Below, piece after piece: positions 1 through 7,845 of a stretch of DNA of 9,257 nucleotides; positions within the stretch are counted from its first letter, which is position 1, and the number at the start of each line of letters is the position of its first letter. Origin of the DNA: Alphaproteobacteria bacterium. Its GTDB lineage: Bacteria > Pseudomonadota > Alphaproteobacteria > UBA11222. The stretch covers positions 1 through 9,257 of the forward strand of contig DMKG01000311.1 in the NCBI GenBank assembly GCA_003454415.1, written 5' to 3'. Under the pieces are notes generated by a model. It saw only the letters and a list, made by a program, of their open reading frames with translations, was not told the origin of the DNA and ran no database searches. Position numbers and translations under genes: made by a program.

Positions 1-401
<401 letters not shown>

Positions 402-1151
402 TCATCCGCAATCTCCCTTCGCATCCTGCGAGGTGAAATTTTTCAGACGGTCGCGCAGCCGGTTACGTGCCGGGGGCATTTTCCAGCCATGGGGCTCCAG
501 CACGAAGCGGGAAAGGAAAAAACCCGTAAGATCAAAACCGGCCACGATATCAGCAGGGGCCGCGGGCAACTGGCTTCCCAGCAGAAAAGCCGGCAAAGGC
601 AGCAGCCGGTCATGATAAGGCAATCCTGATACGCGGCTGACGGCGCGCCCGCTGCGGGGAGAGACGTATATCAGATCCTCATTTACCCCCGTCGCCGCGC
701 ATTTCGTAAGATCCAGACCAAAGCCCAGTTCCTCCAGCACGCCCAGCTCCCAGCGCGCCAGCACCGCAGGCCACAGATCCACCTTCTCGATTGCATCCAG
801 AAGGCTGATCAGCCCCTCATAAACGGGTCCATGGGGTTCGCGCTCGGGCAGAACCAGCAGGGCGATAGCGCAGGCGGAACTCAGCCCTGCAAGACGCAAG
901 GGATCGGAAAGGATCCCTGCCCGGCTGCGCACCGGTTCGACCGAATATTGGCCCAGCTGATCGGCAAGGCGCGCATGCCAGCGCAGGCTGATCTGATTTC
1001 CAGGTTCAAGAACCCCGCGCAGACGGCGGGAGGTTCCGTATCGCACCAGGCCGGCATGACGGCCATGCTCGCGCGTCAGCGCATCGAGGATGACCCCGCG
1101 CTCCCCATGTTTCCGGGCAGATAGCACAACCGCTTCATCACGCCATTCCAT
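402..1151 (-). CDS. recO: DNA repair protein RecO
   Basis: RecO works with RecR and RecF to displace SSB and load RecA at gaps, and it also anneals single strands. The 249-residue product is close to the family's usual length (about 240). The N-terminal OB-fold is recognisable (WRDEAVVLSARKHGERGVIL at 3-22, then VRYGTSRRLRGVLEPG), followed by the helical C-terminal domain with WELGVLEELGFGLDL and the LTKCAATGVNEDLIYVSPRSG segment. Only one cysteine sits there, so the four-cysteine zinc site of some RecO proteins is not complete. The gene lies 41 bp after era, the usual era-recO order. The upstream frame is closed by a stop with no other start between. The site before the ATG is G-rich (CCGGGGCGGGC) rather than a clear AGGAGG. 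Confidence 0.93.
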   Translation of the reverse strand: MEWRDEAVVLSARKHGERGVILDALTREHGRHAGLVRYGTSRRLRGVLEPGNQISLRWHARLADQLGQYSVEPVRSRAGILSDPLRLAGLSSACAIALLVLPEREPHGPVYEGLISLLDAIEKVDLWPAVLARWELGVLEELGFGLDLTKCAATGVNEDLIYVSPRSGRAVSRVSGLPYHDRLLPLPAFLLGSQLPAAPADIVAGFDLTGFFLSRFVLEPHGWKMPPARNRLRDRLKNFTSQDAKGDCG

Positions 1152-1192
1152 GCCCGCCCCGGATCGTTCTTCACCGCCTTACTCGGCCAGCG

Positions 1193-2101
1193 TCATTTTT
1201 GGTCAAACTGCAATCCCATCATCCTGTATCGGGCAGGTTCATCAAGCCATTTCTCATTGACCTTGACATGCAGAAACAGATGAATCCGCCGTCCGAAGCT
1301 CTTCTGCATCTCCAGTCTCGCGGCTTCGCCAATCTGCTTAAGTGTTTGCCCGCCCTTCCCCAGAACGATCGGCTTCTGGCTGGCGCGGCGGATGTAAATG
1401 ATCTGATCCACCCGGGCGCCGCCATCCTTCAGTTCCTTCCAGGCTTCGGTTTCAACGGTTGAATCATAGGGTAATTCCTCATGCAGACGCAGAAAGATTT
1501 TCTCGCGGGTGATTTCGGACGCCATCAGGCGTTCTGTAAGATCGGATAGCTGATCTTCGGGATAGAGCCAGGCGCCGGACGGCATGGCATGAGCCAGAAA
1601 GGCGCGAAGATCCTCCACCCCGTCCCCTGAACGCGCGGAGATCAGAAAGGTTCGCGTGAACAGGCCGCTCTCATTGAATGTATTGGTGAGGGGCAGCAGG
1701 TTCTCTCGCGGCAAAAGGTCAATCTTGTTCAGCGCCAGCACCGCGCTGCGTTTGGCCCGTTGCAGGCCTTCCATGATCGCCTTCGCGTCCTCGTTCAGAC
1801 CACGCGCCGCATCAATCACCAGAACGACGCTATCCGCCTCCTGCATGCTCTCCCATGCCGCCTGCACCATGGCGCGGTCGAGCCGCCTTTGCGGTTTGAA
1901 TATACCCGGCGTGTCGACAAAGACAATCTGCGTGTTTTCGACAAGAGCGATTCCGCGCACACGCATGCGTGTGGTTTGCGCCTTGTGGGTGACGATGGAA
2001 AGTTTCTCCCCTGTCAGGCTGTTCAGCAGGGTGGATTTGCCGGCATTGGCGGGACCAATAAGGGCCACGAAACCACAATGTGTGACGTTTTCAGAATTCA
2101 T
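1193..2101 (-). CDS. era: GTPase Era, 16S rRNA-binding ribosome assembly factor
   Basis: Era is an essential GTPase that binds near the 3' end of 16S rRNA and helps mature the small subunit. Both domains are intact in 302 residues (E. coli has 301). The GTPase domain has G1 GPANAGKST (16-24), the switch I region around KAQTTRMRVRG (40-50), G3 DTPG (63-66), G4 NKID (125-128) and G5 SA (155-156). The C-terminal KH domain has the GKGG loop at 248-251 followed by QTLKQIG. AGKST in place of VGKST is common in alphaproteobacterial Era. The ATG overlaps the rnc stop (ATGA, 4 bp) and has GGAG five bases upstream, so era is probably translationally coupled to rnc, which acts on the same rRNA. Confidence 0.97.
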   Translation of the reverse strand: MNSENVTHCGFVALIGPANAGKSTLLNSLTGEKLSIVTHKAQTTRMRVRGIALVENTQIVFVDTPGIFKPQRRLDRAMVQAAWESMQEADSVVLVIDAARGLNEDAKAIMEGLQRAKRSAVLALNKIDLLPRENLLPLTNTFNESGLFTRTFLISARSGDGVEDLRAFLAHAMPSGAWLYPEDQLSDLTERLMASEITREKIFLRLHEELPYDSTVETEAWKELKDGGARVDQIIYIRRASQKPIVLGKGGQTLKQIGEAARLEMQKSFGRRIHLFLHVKVNEKWLDEPARYRMMGLQFDQK

Positions 2102-2799
2102 GATTTCTCCGGCTCTGAGGGGTCCACCCCGATTTGACGCAACAGGAGAGCGGCCGCTGCGCGTTCGGCGTCACGTTTCGAGGGACCGCTGGCGATGGCT
2201 GGCGCGTAACCGGGAAGGCTTGCCTCCACCCTGAAAAGCGGCGCGTGATCTGGTCCTTCACGGCCGGTGACCCGATAGTCAGGCGTTCCCAGCTGACGCG
2301 CCTGACTCCATTCCTGTAGGGCGGTTTTGGCGTCCGCTACTGGCGGAACCAGTGTTTCCTGGCGCGGGATCCAGTATTGCCGCACGAACTGCCGGGCCGC
2401 CGCCATCCCGCCATCCAGATAGAGGGCGCCAATCACTGCTTCGCAGGCGTCCCCCAGAATGGCGTGTTTTTCACGCCCTCCACTGGCGGCTTCTGAAGCG
2501 GACAGGATCAGGAAGTCACCCAATCCGATTTCCATTGCTACCGACGCGCAGGTTTCACGGCGCACCAGCGCATTCAACCGCAACGCCAGCGCGCCCTCCG
2601 CGGCCAGAGGATATTCCTGAAACAGAAAATCCGAGATGACCAGCGCAAGCACCCGGTCCCCCAGAAACTCCAATCGCTGATTGTTCTGGCCAGCAGAGGG
2701 TGAAACGCTGGAATGGGTGAGCGCCTCGCGCAACCATTCCGGCCGGGTGAACTCGTGGCCAAGTCTGCATTCCAATGCTGCAAGATTTTTCGCCGTCAC
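2098..2799 (-). CDS. rnc: Ribonuclease III
   Basis: RNase III cuts double-stranded RNA and releases pre-16S and pre-23S rRNA from the primary transcript. The endonuclease domain has the signature NQRLEFLGDRVL (40-51) and GDACEAVIGALYLDGG (116-131). Glu44, Asp48, Asp117 and Glu120 match the metal-binding E41, D45, D114 and E117 of the E. coli enzyme. The position of E. coli Glu38 is Gln41 here, which I recall from other alphaproteobacteria. A double-stranded-RNA-binding domain starts near Asp156 (DAKTALQEWSQ) and ends near 225. Length is 233 residues against 226 in E. coli. The start is GTG, overlapping the lepB stop as GTGA, with AGGA about seven bases upstream. No in-frame ATG lies before the conserved LECRLGHEF segment. 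Confidence 0.96.
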   Translation of the reverse strand: MTAKNLAALECRLGHEFTRPEWLREALTHSSVSPSAGQNNQRLEFLGDRVLALVISDFLFQEYPLAAEGALALRLNALVRRETCASVAMEIGLGDFLILSASEAASGGREKHAILGDACEAVIGALYLDGGMAAARQFVRQYWIPRQETLVPPVADAKTALQEWSQARQLGTPDYRVTGREGPDHAPLFRVEASLPGYAPAIASGPSKRDAERAAAALLLRQIGVDPSEPEKS

Positions 2800-3557
2800 G
2801 CGTCATCCTGAATGGAGTGAATGGTTCGGAACATACGTTCAAAGCGCATGGCGGGCAGCCACTTCCAGAACTCCCAGAAACGCGCCGAACCATCGGTGGA
2901 AAAGAAAAGGAATTCCGCCCGGCCAACCAGATTTTCCATGGGAACAAAGCCAACACCGCCGCTCAGAACGCGGCTGTCGCTTGAATTATCGCGATTATCC
3001 CCCATCACGAAGACATGACCTTCCGGCACCGTAAACACGCCTGTATTATCCACCGGGCCATCGATCACCAGATCCAGGACATTATAACTGGCGTCTCCCG
3101 GCAGGGTTTCACGGTACTGCCTGGCCTGGCTTGCATTGCCCTGAATATCCTTTTCGACAAAATCGGCCATCTGCACCTGCCGCACAGCTTGTCCATTTAT
3201 ATGGAGCCTGCCCTCCTGCATTTGCACCCTGTCCCCCGGCAGACCAACGATGCGCTTGATATAATCCGTATGACCATCAACAGGCAGCTTGAAGACGGCG
3301 ATATCACCGCGTTCCGGCGTCCTGGGTAAAATACGGCCGCTGAACAGGGGCGGACTGAATGGAAAGGAATGCCGACTATAACCATAAGCGTATTTGGAAA
3401 CGAACAGATAGTCCCCTACAAGCAAAGTAGGGATCATCGACCCCGAAGGAATATTGAAGGGCTGGAACAAAAACGACCTGATAACCAGTGCAATCAGCAG
3501 CGCATAAATGATCGTCTTGACGTTTTCAGCGAATTCTCCCGATTTCTTCTGCGCCAT
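2796..3557 (-). CDS. lepB: Signal peptidase I
   Basis: LepB is the inner-membrane serine protease that cleaves signal peptides from Sec- and Tat-exported proteins. Residues about 13-31 form the single hydrophobic anchor. The catalytic serine is Ser40 in IPSGSMIPTLLVGDY (36-50), and the general-base lysine is Lys101 in YIKRIVGLPGD (99-109). The C-terminal signature GDNRDNSSDSR is present. At 253 residues it is shorter than the E. coli enzyme (about 324), which has a second transmembrane segment, and it fits the one-anchor form. The ATG has AAGGA six bases upstream. It begins 108 bp after acpS, so it may have its own promoter, and it ends in a 4-bp overlap with rnc. The lepB-rnc-era order is widely conserved. 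Confidence 0.96.
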   Translation of the reverse strand: MAQKKSGEFAENVKTIIYALLIALVIRSFLFQPFNIPSGSMIPTLLVGDYLFVSKYAYGYSRHSFPFSPPLFSGRILPRTPERGDIAVFKLPVDGHTDYIKRIVGLPGDRVQMQEGRLHINGQAVRQVQMADFVEKDIQGNASQARQYRETLPGDASYNVLDLVIDGPVDNTGVFTVPEGHVFVMGDNRDNSSDSRVLSGGVGFVPMENLVGRAEFLFFSTDGSARFWEFWKWLPAMRFERMFRTIHSIQDDA

Positions 3558-3665
3558 AAAGGGTCCTTTTCCTGTACTGGTCTGTCAGTTCAAGCTGGAT
3601 TGAATCGATCTTCTATGGGGAATAAATCCGGTCCGGGCAAGAAGCTTCTCTGCCGGTCTCCGATT
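3558..3665 (-). promoter_or_regulatory. acpS-lepB intergenic region with a weak promoter candidate
   Basis: This is the longest gap in the pdxJ-to-parC stretch. On the minus strand TTGCCC (3635-3640) and CATAGA (3612-3617) are 17 bp apart, a poor match to a sigma-70 promoter with half of the -10 bases matching. A 10-bp palindrome AGAAGCTTCT (3640-3649) sits at the edge of the -35. The lepB ribosome-binding site AAGGA is at the lepB end. I see no hairpin with a T-run, so no terminator for acpS. Confidence 0.2.
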
Positions 3666-4067
3666 TCATTTCACAGGAATGGCGGTAATCAGAACGATCG
3701 CCTGGGCCTGGGGGAAGTCATCGGTGAGGGTAAGGTCGATTTGCGCTACATGACCTTCTGGCGTGATCTCCTGCAGCCTCTGCTGCGCACCGCCGGTCAG
3801 GATCATGGTGGGCTTGCCGGAGGCAAGATTGCTGACCCCCATATCGCGCCAGTAAACGCCCCTTCGAAATCCTGTGCCAAGGGCCTTGGAACAAGCCTCC
3901 TTGGCGGCGAAACGCTTGGCGTAACTCGCGGCCCGGTTGGCCTTTCGCTCGGAGCGCTCCCGCTCCTTTTCCGTAAACAGACGGTTGATGAACCGCTCGC
4001 CAAACCGCTCCAGCGACCTTTCGATTCTCCGGATGTCAATAATATCATTGCCCAGGCCAATGACCAT
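3666..4067 (-). CDS. acpS: Holo-[acyl-carrier-protein] synthase
   Basis: AcpS moves 4'-phosphopantetheine from coenzyme A to the serine of acyl carrier protein, activating it for fatty acid synthesis. The two magnesium-binding acids are visible: Asp8 in [10 protein letters not shown] (3-12) and Glu57 in [16 protein letters not shown] (51-66). RLFTEKERE (29-37) is also typical of the family. The length of 133 residues is normal for a group I (AcpS-type) transferase. Its ATG shares one base with the pdxJ stop (TAATG). Since the bases before it (GGGCGCGCGGGTA) make no clear Shine-Dalgarno, coupling to pdxJ is likely. PdxJ-AcpS adjacency is conserved in many proteobacteria. Confidence 0.96.
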   Translation of the reverse strand: MVIGLGNDIIDIRRIERSLERFGERFINRLFTEKERERSERKANRAASYAKRFAAKEACSKALGTGFRRGVYWRDMGVSNLASGKPTMILTGGAQQRLQEITPEGHVAQIDLTLTDDFPQAQAIVLITAIPVK

Positions 4068-4816
4068 TACCCGCGCGCCCCGTTCATCAGGCTGCGCATC
4101 TGCCTCACAGCCTCGTGAAGGCCGATAAAGACCGCCTCGCCGATCAGGAAATGGCCGATATTCAGCTCCACCACCTGGGGAATGGCGGCAAAGGCCGACA
4201 CCGTATCAAAAGCGATGCCATGACCGGCATGCACTTCCAGCCCCTGCGCAGCCGCCATCTCGGCGGCTCGCCGGTGCAAACCGATTTCAGCCTGGGCTGC
4301 GGCCAGATTGCCTTCGTTGATCGCTTCGCAATAAGCGCCTGCATGCAATTCGACGATGTCCGCTCCGGCTTGGCCCGCCGCTTCAATCTGACGTAAATCC
4401 GGATTGATGAAAAGCGAAACGCGGATGCCAGCGTCGCGCAGCCTGCTGGCGAATGGCCGCAGATGATTATGCTGCCCCGCCACATCCAGGCCTCCTTCCG
4501 TAGTTACCTCCTCACGTTTTTCCGGCACAAGGCATACTGCATGGGGGCGGATGCGCAGCGCGATCTCCAGCATTTCTGAGGTCGCCGCACATTCCATGTT
4601 CAAAGGCAGATGAATCTCTTTGCTCAACCGGAAAATATCGTCATCTACTATGTGGCGCCGGTCCTCTCGCAGATGGGCGGTGATCCCGTCCGCCCCTGCT
4701 TCGGCCGCGATCTGCGCTGCACGCAGAGGATCGGGATGCCGTCCGCCACGGGCGTTCCGGATGGTCGCCACATGATCGATATTCACGCCAAGGCGAATGG
4801 GGCCTGGCTGCATCAT
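4067..4816 (-). CDS. pdxJ: Pyridoxine 5'-phosphate synthase
   Basis: PdxJ condenses 1-deoxyxylulose 5-phosphate with 3-amino-2-oxopropyl phosphate to give pyridoxine 5'-phosphate in the DXP-dependent vitamin B6 pathway. It is a TIM barrel. Family blocks appear in order: [17 protein letters not shown] (9-25), [12 protein letters not shown] (45-56), LNMECA (72-77), [30 protein letters not shown] and [17 protein letters not shown]. Glu75 is the likely counterpart of the catalytic glutamate. The chosen start gives 249 residues, close to the usual 240. The same frame stays open for about 520 bp upstream, but that stretch is the DUF2062 gene in another frame. The chosen ATG overlaps the DUF2062 stop as ATGA and lies seven residues before the conserved core. 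Confidence 0.96.
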   Translation of the reverse strand: MMQPGPIRLGVNIDHVATIRNARGGRHPDPLRAAQIAAEAGADGITAHLREDRRHIVDDDIFRLSKEIHLPLNMECAATSEMLEIALRIRPHAVCLVPEKREEVTTEGGLDVAGQHNHLRPFASRLRDAGIRVSLFINPDLRQIEAAGQAGADIVELHAGAYCEAINEGNLAAAQAEIGLHRRAAEMAAAQGLEVHAGHGIAFDTVSAFAAIPQVVELNIGHFLIGEAVFIGLHEAVRQMRSLMNGARG

Positions 4817-5385
4817 TGCGTCTCGATGCCCTGCGGAGGAAGTTTGAGGGATTTCACTAGGACGGCGTTTCGCGTCAGCCGGGACTGACGCGTGATCTGA
4901 TAACGCGAAATACCCGCCTTTACAGGAAAATAAAAAATGATGGAGGCGATCAGCCCAACCAGCACGCTTCCCACCATGAACGGAAGGAAAAAATCCCATG
5001 CCCCGGAGAATAAGCCGGACAGGGTAAGCTCTGGCGTTACTCCACCTCCATGCTTTCCCAGCAGGAAATTGCCGGTGGCGTAATCCGCCGCCCACATGAG
5101 GGGATAAGTAACAGGGTTGCCAAGAATGTTCCCCAGCATGGAGGCAAAGATATTGCCCCTGAAAAGCCAGGCGAACAATCCGGACAGCGCCAGATGAAAA
5201 CCCACAAATGGCGAGAACGACATATAAACCCCAATGGCGAAACCAAGGGCGACCGAATGCGGTGTGGCGTTCAGGCGCTGCAACCGGCGCCACTGATAAA
5301 TGGAAACGCGCCGCCAGCCCGAGACCGGAAATACCCACTCGCGCAGCTTTTCTTGTGTCGTGAGCTTTTCACGGCGCTTGAACAC
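4813..5385 (-). CDS. DUF2062-family membrane protein
   Basis: This is an inner-membrane protein of the DUF2062 family, with no established function. After a basic N-terminus (residues 1-40) come hydrophobic stretches at about 45-75, 79-109 and 132-154. The family core includes [18 protein letters not shown] (47-64) and [11 protein letters not shown] (85-95) with its conserved Asn-Pro. The C-terminus (156-190) is polar and basic, which suggests a cytoplasmic tail. The length of 190 residues is typical. The start is GTG, because an in-frame stop lies about ten codons upstream and no ATG precedes the core. GAGG and GGGA lie 11 and 3 bases before it. It overlaps pdxJ by 4 bp. A DUF2062 gene beside acpS-lepB-rnc is, as I recall, common in alphaproteobacteria, so it may support envelope or lipid work, but this is inference. 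Confidence 0.9.
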   Translation of the reverse strand: MFKRREKLTTQEKLREWVFPVSGWRRVSIYQWRRLQRLNATPHSVALGFAIGVYMSFSPFVGFHLALSGLFAWLFRGNIFASMLGNILGNPVTYPLMWAADYATGNFLLGKHGGGVTPELTLSGLFSGAWDFFLPFMVGSVLVGLIASIIFYFPVKAGISRYQITRQSRLTRNAVLVKSLKLPPQGIETQ

Positions 5386-5425
5386 GTTTCCCGTAACCTC
5401 GCTTCGATCCGTTTAAAGGTCCCGC

Positions 5426-5461
5426 CATTCATATCCGTCCGCCGCGGGCCCAGAATGAATG
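5426..5461. repeat. 7-bp inverted repeat in the DUF2062 leader
   Basis: CATTCAT (5426-5432) and ATGAATG (5455-5461) are perfect inverted repeats around a 22-bp GC-rich centre that contains the palindromes CCGCGG and GGGCCC. The element lies in the presumed untranslated leader of DUF2062, between the promoter candidate and the GTG start. It could be an RNA stem or a protein-binding dyad. No T-run follows on the minus strand, so it does not look like a terminator. Confidence 0.35.
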
Positions 5462-5492
5462 TCAGAATTTAAAAAACTCTATTAAGCATTTG

Positions 5493-5520
5493 ATTTTACT
5501 ATAATTTAATTTGATGTCGA
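5493..5520 (-). promoter_or_regulatory. Promoter candidate for the DUF2062-pdxJ-acpS cluster
   Basis: The region about 5465-5515 is far richer in A and T than the rest of the window. On the minus strand TCGACA (5515-5520) and TAAAAT (5493-5498) stand 16 bp apart, each a 5/6 match to TTGACA and TATAAT. Transcription would start near 5486, about 100 bases before the DUF2062 GTG. The site lies in the 180-bp gap after rel, the natural place for a promoter for the downstream cluster. It overlaps TTTA-N7-TTAA (5495-5509), one base off the CtrA box of alphaproteobacteria. No rho-independent terminator for rel is evident here. Confidence 0.45.
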
Positions 5521-5565
5521 TGCCAGAAACCAGCTTTTCCCTTACAAGAGCTGAGCTTCATCACC

Positions 5566-7722
5566 TTATCCGTGATTTCGAACCACTTTGCTCACATGCG
5601 GAGAACCCCGCAACGCGGAAATGATATTATTGAGATGTTTAACATCTCGCACTTCAATATCAATTTGCATATCAAAGAAATCTCTCGTCCGGTTGGAAAT
5701 CTTTAGATTGCTGATATTTCCCCTGTTCTTGGCGATCAGGGTGGAAAGCTCCGAAAGTGAACCGGGCTCATTCGACAACGTGGCCTCGATACGTCCCACA
5801 AAAAAATCCGGCGCGTCTCCGTTTGCCGCATCCCAGCTCATGTCCAGCCAGCGTTCAGGCGTATCGATGAATTGCTCCAGAATTTCACAGTCAATAGTGT
5901 GGATGGTCGCCCCGCCGCCGGTGGTTTGTATACCCACGATACGGTCACCTGGCAGGGGATGGCAGCATTCTCCATAATGCACCGCAAGACCTGCTGTCAT
6001 GCCGCGAATGGGTATGGCGGCAGAACGGCTCCGCCGGCCCTCTTTTGTCCCGGTCAGCGCGACAGGAATTTGGGGGTCTTTTATCTTGATCCCCGGAAAC
6101 GCCGCCTGCATGACCTGGGCGCCCGTCAACAGGCCGCGCCCGAGCTTTTCATAAACCTCATCCGTGGAAGTCAGTTTCAGGGATGTCAGCGCCTCTGACA
6201 GGGCTTTTTCACTGAACGGGTAATCTTCGGTTCGGAAGGCCTTTTCTGCAATCTCACGCCCCAGATTGATATATTCCCCACGCTGGCTTTGCCGCACATA
6301 TCGCCGAATGGCGGCGCGGGCCTTGGCTGTCACGGCGATCTTTTCCCACAGCGGCGATGGCGTCTGCGCGTCAGACCGGATAATCTCCACCTGGTCGCCG
6401 TTTTGGAGTTCTGTCTGCAGCGGCATGGGCCTGCCATTGATGCGGCATCCCACGCAACTGTCGCCAACACTGGTATGCACAGAATAGGCGAAATCTATGG
6501 GAGTGGCTCCGCGCGGCAGCGCAATCAGGTCTCCGCCCGGGGTGAAGCAGAACACCTGGTCTATGAAAAGATCCAGCTTTGTGTATTCAAGGAATTGTTC
6601 CGGGCCCTCTCCCTCTTCGATCATGTCGACCAGTTCGCGCAGCCAGGCATAAAGATCGGGAGGATGCGAGGCCTTGCCTACGCCATTGTCATCTTTGTAT
6701 TGCCAGTGCGCCGCCAGGCCAAATTCACAATTCCTATGCATTTCTGCTGTACGGATCTGCATTTCGACACGTTGTTTGTCAGGCCCGAACACCGTAGTAT
6801 GAATGGACTGGTAATGGTTCCGCTTGGGCGTCGAGATATAATCCTTGAAACGTCCGGGGGTTACAGGCCAGGTCTGATGAATGACTCCAAGCGCGCGGTA
6901 ACAGTCGTCTACTGTATCGACGATGATGCGAAAGCCGAAAATATCTGAAAGCTGCTCGAAGGAAATCGATTTTCGCTGCATCTTGCTCCAGATCGAGTAA
7001 GGGCGTTTTTCCCTCCCCGACACCACCGCCTTGATGCCTTTCGAATCCAGTGTCTCCTTCAGCAGCGTGGCGATCCGTTCCGTGCTTTCTCCTGTTTTCT
7101 TTCTTAAAAAATCCCTTCGGGCGATTACCGATTCCCGCGCCTCGCCGTTTAATTCCGCAAAGGCCAGATCCTGCAATTCCTCCAGCATGTCCTGCATGCC
7201 GATACGGCCCGCCAGCGGAGCATAGATTTCCATCGTTTCGCGGGCGATCCGGGCGCGCTTTTCCGGACTTTTGATGAAACGCAGGGTCCGCATGTTGTGC
7301 AGGCGGTCGGCCAGCTTCACCAGCAACACGCGGATATCCGCGGACATGGCGATCAGAAGTTTACGAAAATTTTCCGCCTGTTCACTTTGCCGGGACGTAA
7401 AGGCGATTTTGGAGAGCTTTGTTACCCCATCGACAAGGGTCGCGATCTCGACGCCAAAGGATTTTTCAAGATCTTCATAGGATACGGGAGTATCTTCCAG
7501 TACGTCATGCAGAAGCGCGGTGGCGATGCTGGGCGTATCCAGTTTCAGACCCGCCAATATCCCCGCCACTTCAACAGGATGGGAGAAATAAGGATCGCCC
7601 GAGGCGCGTTTCTGATTGCCATGGGCCTTGGTGCCGAAAATATAGGCGCGGTTCAGAAGCGCCTCGTCCAGATTGGGATCATAGGCGCGCACCATGTCGA
7701 CCAGTTCATATTGGCGGATCAT
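5566..7722 (-). CDS. Bifunctional (p)ppGpp synthetase/hydrolase, Rel/SpoT type
   Basis: This RelA/SpoT homologue makes and degrades the stringent-response alarmone (p)ppGpp. At 718 residues it has the full long-RSH layout. The hydrolase HD domain has His48, HD at 72-73, ED at 76-77 and KLADRLHNMRTL (136-147). The synthetase domain has GREKRPYSIWSKM (236-248), RFKDYISTPKRNHYQSIHT (291-309) and Glu320 in VEMQIRT. A TGS domain spans about 390-452. A CC domain has Cys586, Cys587, His608 and Cys612, and an ACT domain runs from about 640 to the end. RFKD is the RXKD type of bifunctional Rel/SpoT enzymes, not the EXDD type of synthetase-only RelA, and the HD residues are intact, so both activities are expected. 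GGAG lies eight bases before the ATG, inside a small hairpin. The gene is next to rpoZ, as in many proteobacteria. I leave the symbol blank because rel, rsh, relA and spoT are all used. Confidence 0.96.
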   Translation of the reverse strand: MIRQYELVDMVRAYDPNLDEALLNRAYIFGTKAHGNQKRASGDPYFSHPVEVAGILAGLKLDTPSIATALLHDVLEDTPVSYEDLEKSFGVEIATLVDGVTKLSKIAFTSRQSEQAENFRKLLIAMSADIRVLLVKLADRLHNMRTLRFIKSPEKRARIARETMEIYAPLAGRIGMQDMLEELQDLAFAELNGEARESVIARRDFLRKKTGESTERIATLLKETLDSKGIKAVVSGREKRPYSIWSKMQRKSISFEQLSDIFGFRIIVDTVDDCYRALGVIHQTWPVTPGRFKDYISTPKRNHYQSIHTTVFGPDKQRVEMQIRTAEMHRNCEFGLAAHWQYKDDNGVGKASHPPDLYAWLRELVDMIEEGEGPEQFLEYTKLDLFIDQVFCFTPGGDLIALPRGATPIDFAYSVHTSVGDSCVGCRINGRPMPLQTELQNGDQVEIIRSDAQTPSPLWEKIAVTAKARAAIRRYVRQSQRGEYINLGREIAEKAFRTEDYPFSEKALSEALTSLKLTSTDEVYEKLGRGLLTGAQVMQAAFPGIKIKDPQIPVALTGTKEGRRSRSAAIPIRGMTAGLAVHYGECCHPLPGDRIVGIQTTGGGATIHTIDCEILEQFIDTPERWLDMSWDAANGDAPDFFVGRIEATLSNEPGSLSELSTLIAKNRGNISNLKISNRTRDFFDMQIDIEVRDVKHLNNIISALRGSPHVSKVVRNHG

Positions 7723-7845
7723 TGCTACGACTCCGCTGAGTCACAGCTTGCAACACTGGATGCAACAGAAGGAATAACCCCTTTCAGGGTGAAGCTGGGA
7801 AGGAAGCGCGTCCCGTAGAACAGGTCCAGTTGGATGCCTGGTCCA
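7723..7845 (-). other. rpoZ-rel intergenic region
   Basis: This 123-bp spacer separates the rpoZ stop from the rel start. On the minus strand it holds the 7-base direct repeat TGTTGCA twice at a 12-base period, which also makes the inverted pair TTGCA/TGCAA. It also holds a short ACCC-TGAAAG-GGGT hairpin with no T-run after it, and the ribosome-binding-site hairpin next to rel. I see no convincing promoter or terminator, so read-through from rpoZ to rel is likely. A frame running through the spacer from within rpoZ has no family signature and is not called. Confidence 0.4.
7729..7742 (-). promoter_or_regulatory. Hairpin enclosing the rel/spoT ribosome-binding site
   Basis: On the minus strand GACTC-AGCG-GAGTC is a perfect 5-bp stem with a 4-base loop, ending six bases before the rel ATG. 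The GGAG that serves as Shine-Dalgarno lies partly in the loop and mostly in the 3' arm, so the folded form would hide it. This could limit translation initiation of the ppGpp enzyme. The pairing is seen in the sequence, and a regulatory role is inference. Confidence 0.4.

Noticed and set aside
1656..2234. A 192-residue plus-strand frame opposite era and rnc.
   Set aside because: It is antisense to two confident genes, rich in Arg and Ser as expected of a GC-rich shadow frame, and has no domain.
3369..4118. A 249-residue plus-strand frame opposite lepB and acpS.
   Set aside because: It is antisense to two intact conserved genes and matches no family.
4817..5338. The pdxJ frame stays open for about 520 bp upstream, which would give a 423-residue protein.
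   Set aside because: PdxJ proteins are about 240 residues and the conserved core begins right after the ATG at 4816. The upstream stretch codes for the recognisable DUF2062 protein in another frame.
5500..5505. A perfect TATAAT on the plus strand, which could drive antisense RNA into rel.
   Set aside because: No acceptable -35 lies 16-18 bp upstream (CTCTAT at 17), there is no extended -10, and AT-rich DNA gives such hexamers by chance.
5535..5556. AGCT-type inverted repeat after the rel stop as a possible terminator.
   Set aside because: The paired arms are four bases, the loop is long, and no T-run follows on the minus strand.
6289..6948. A 219-residue plus-strand frame opposite rel/spoT.
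   Set aside because: It is a shadow of the rel coding frame with no recognisable motif.
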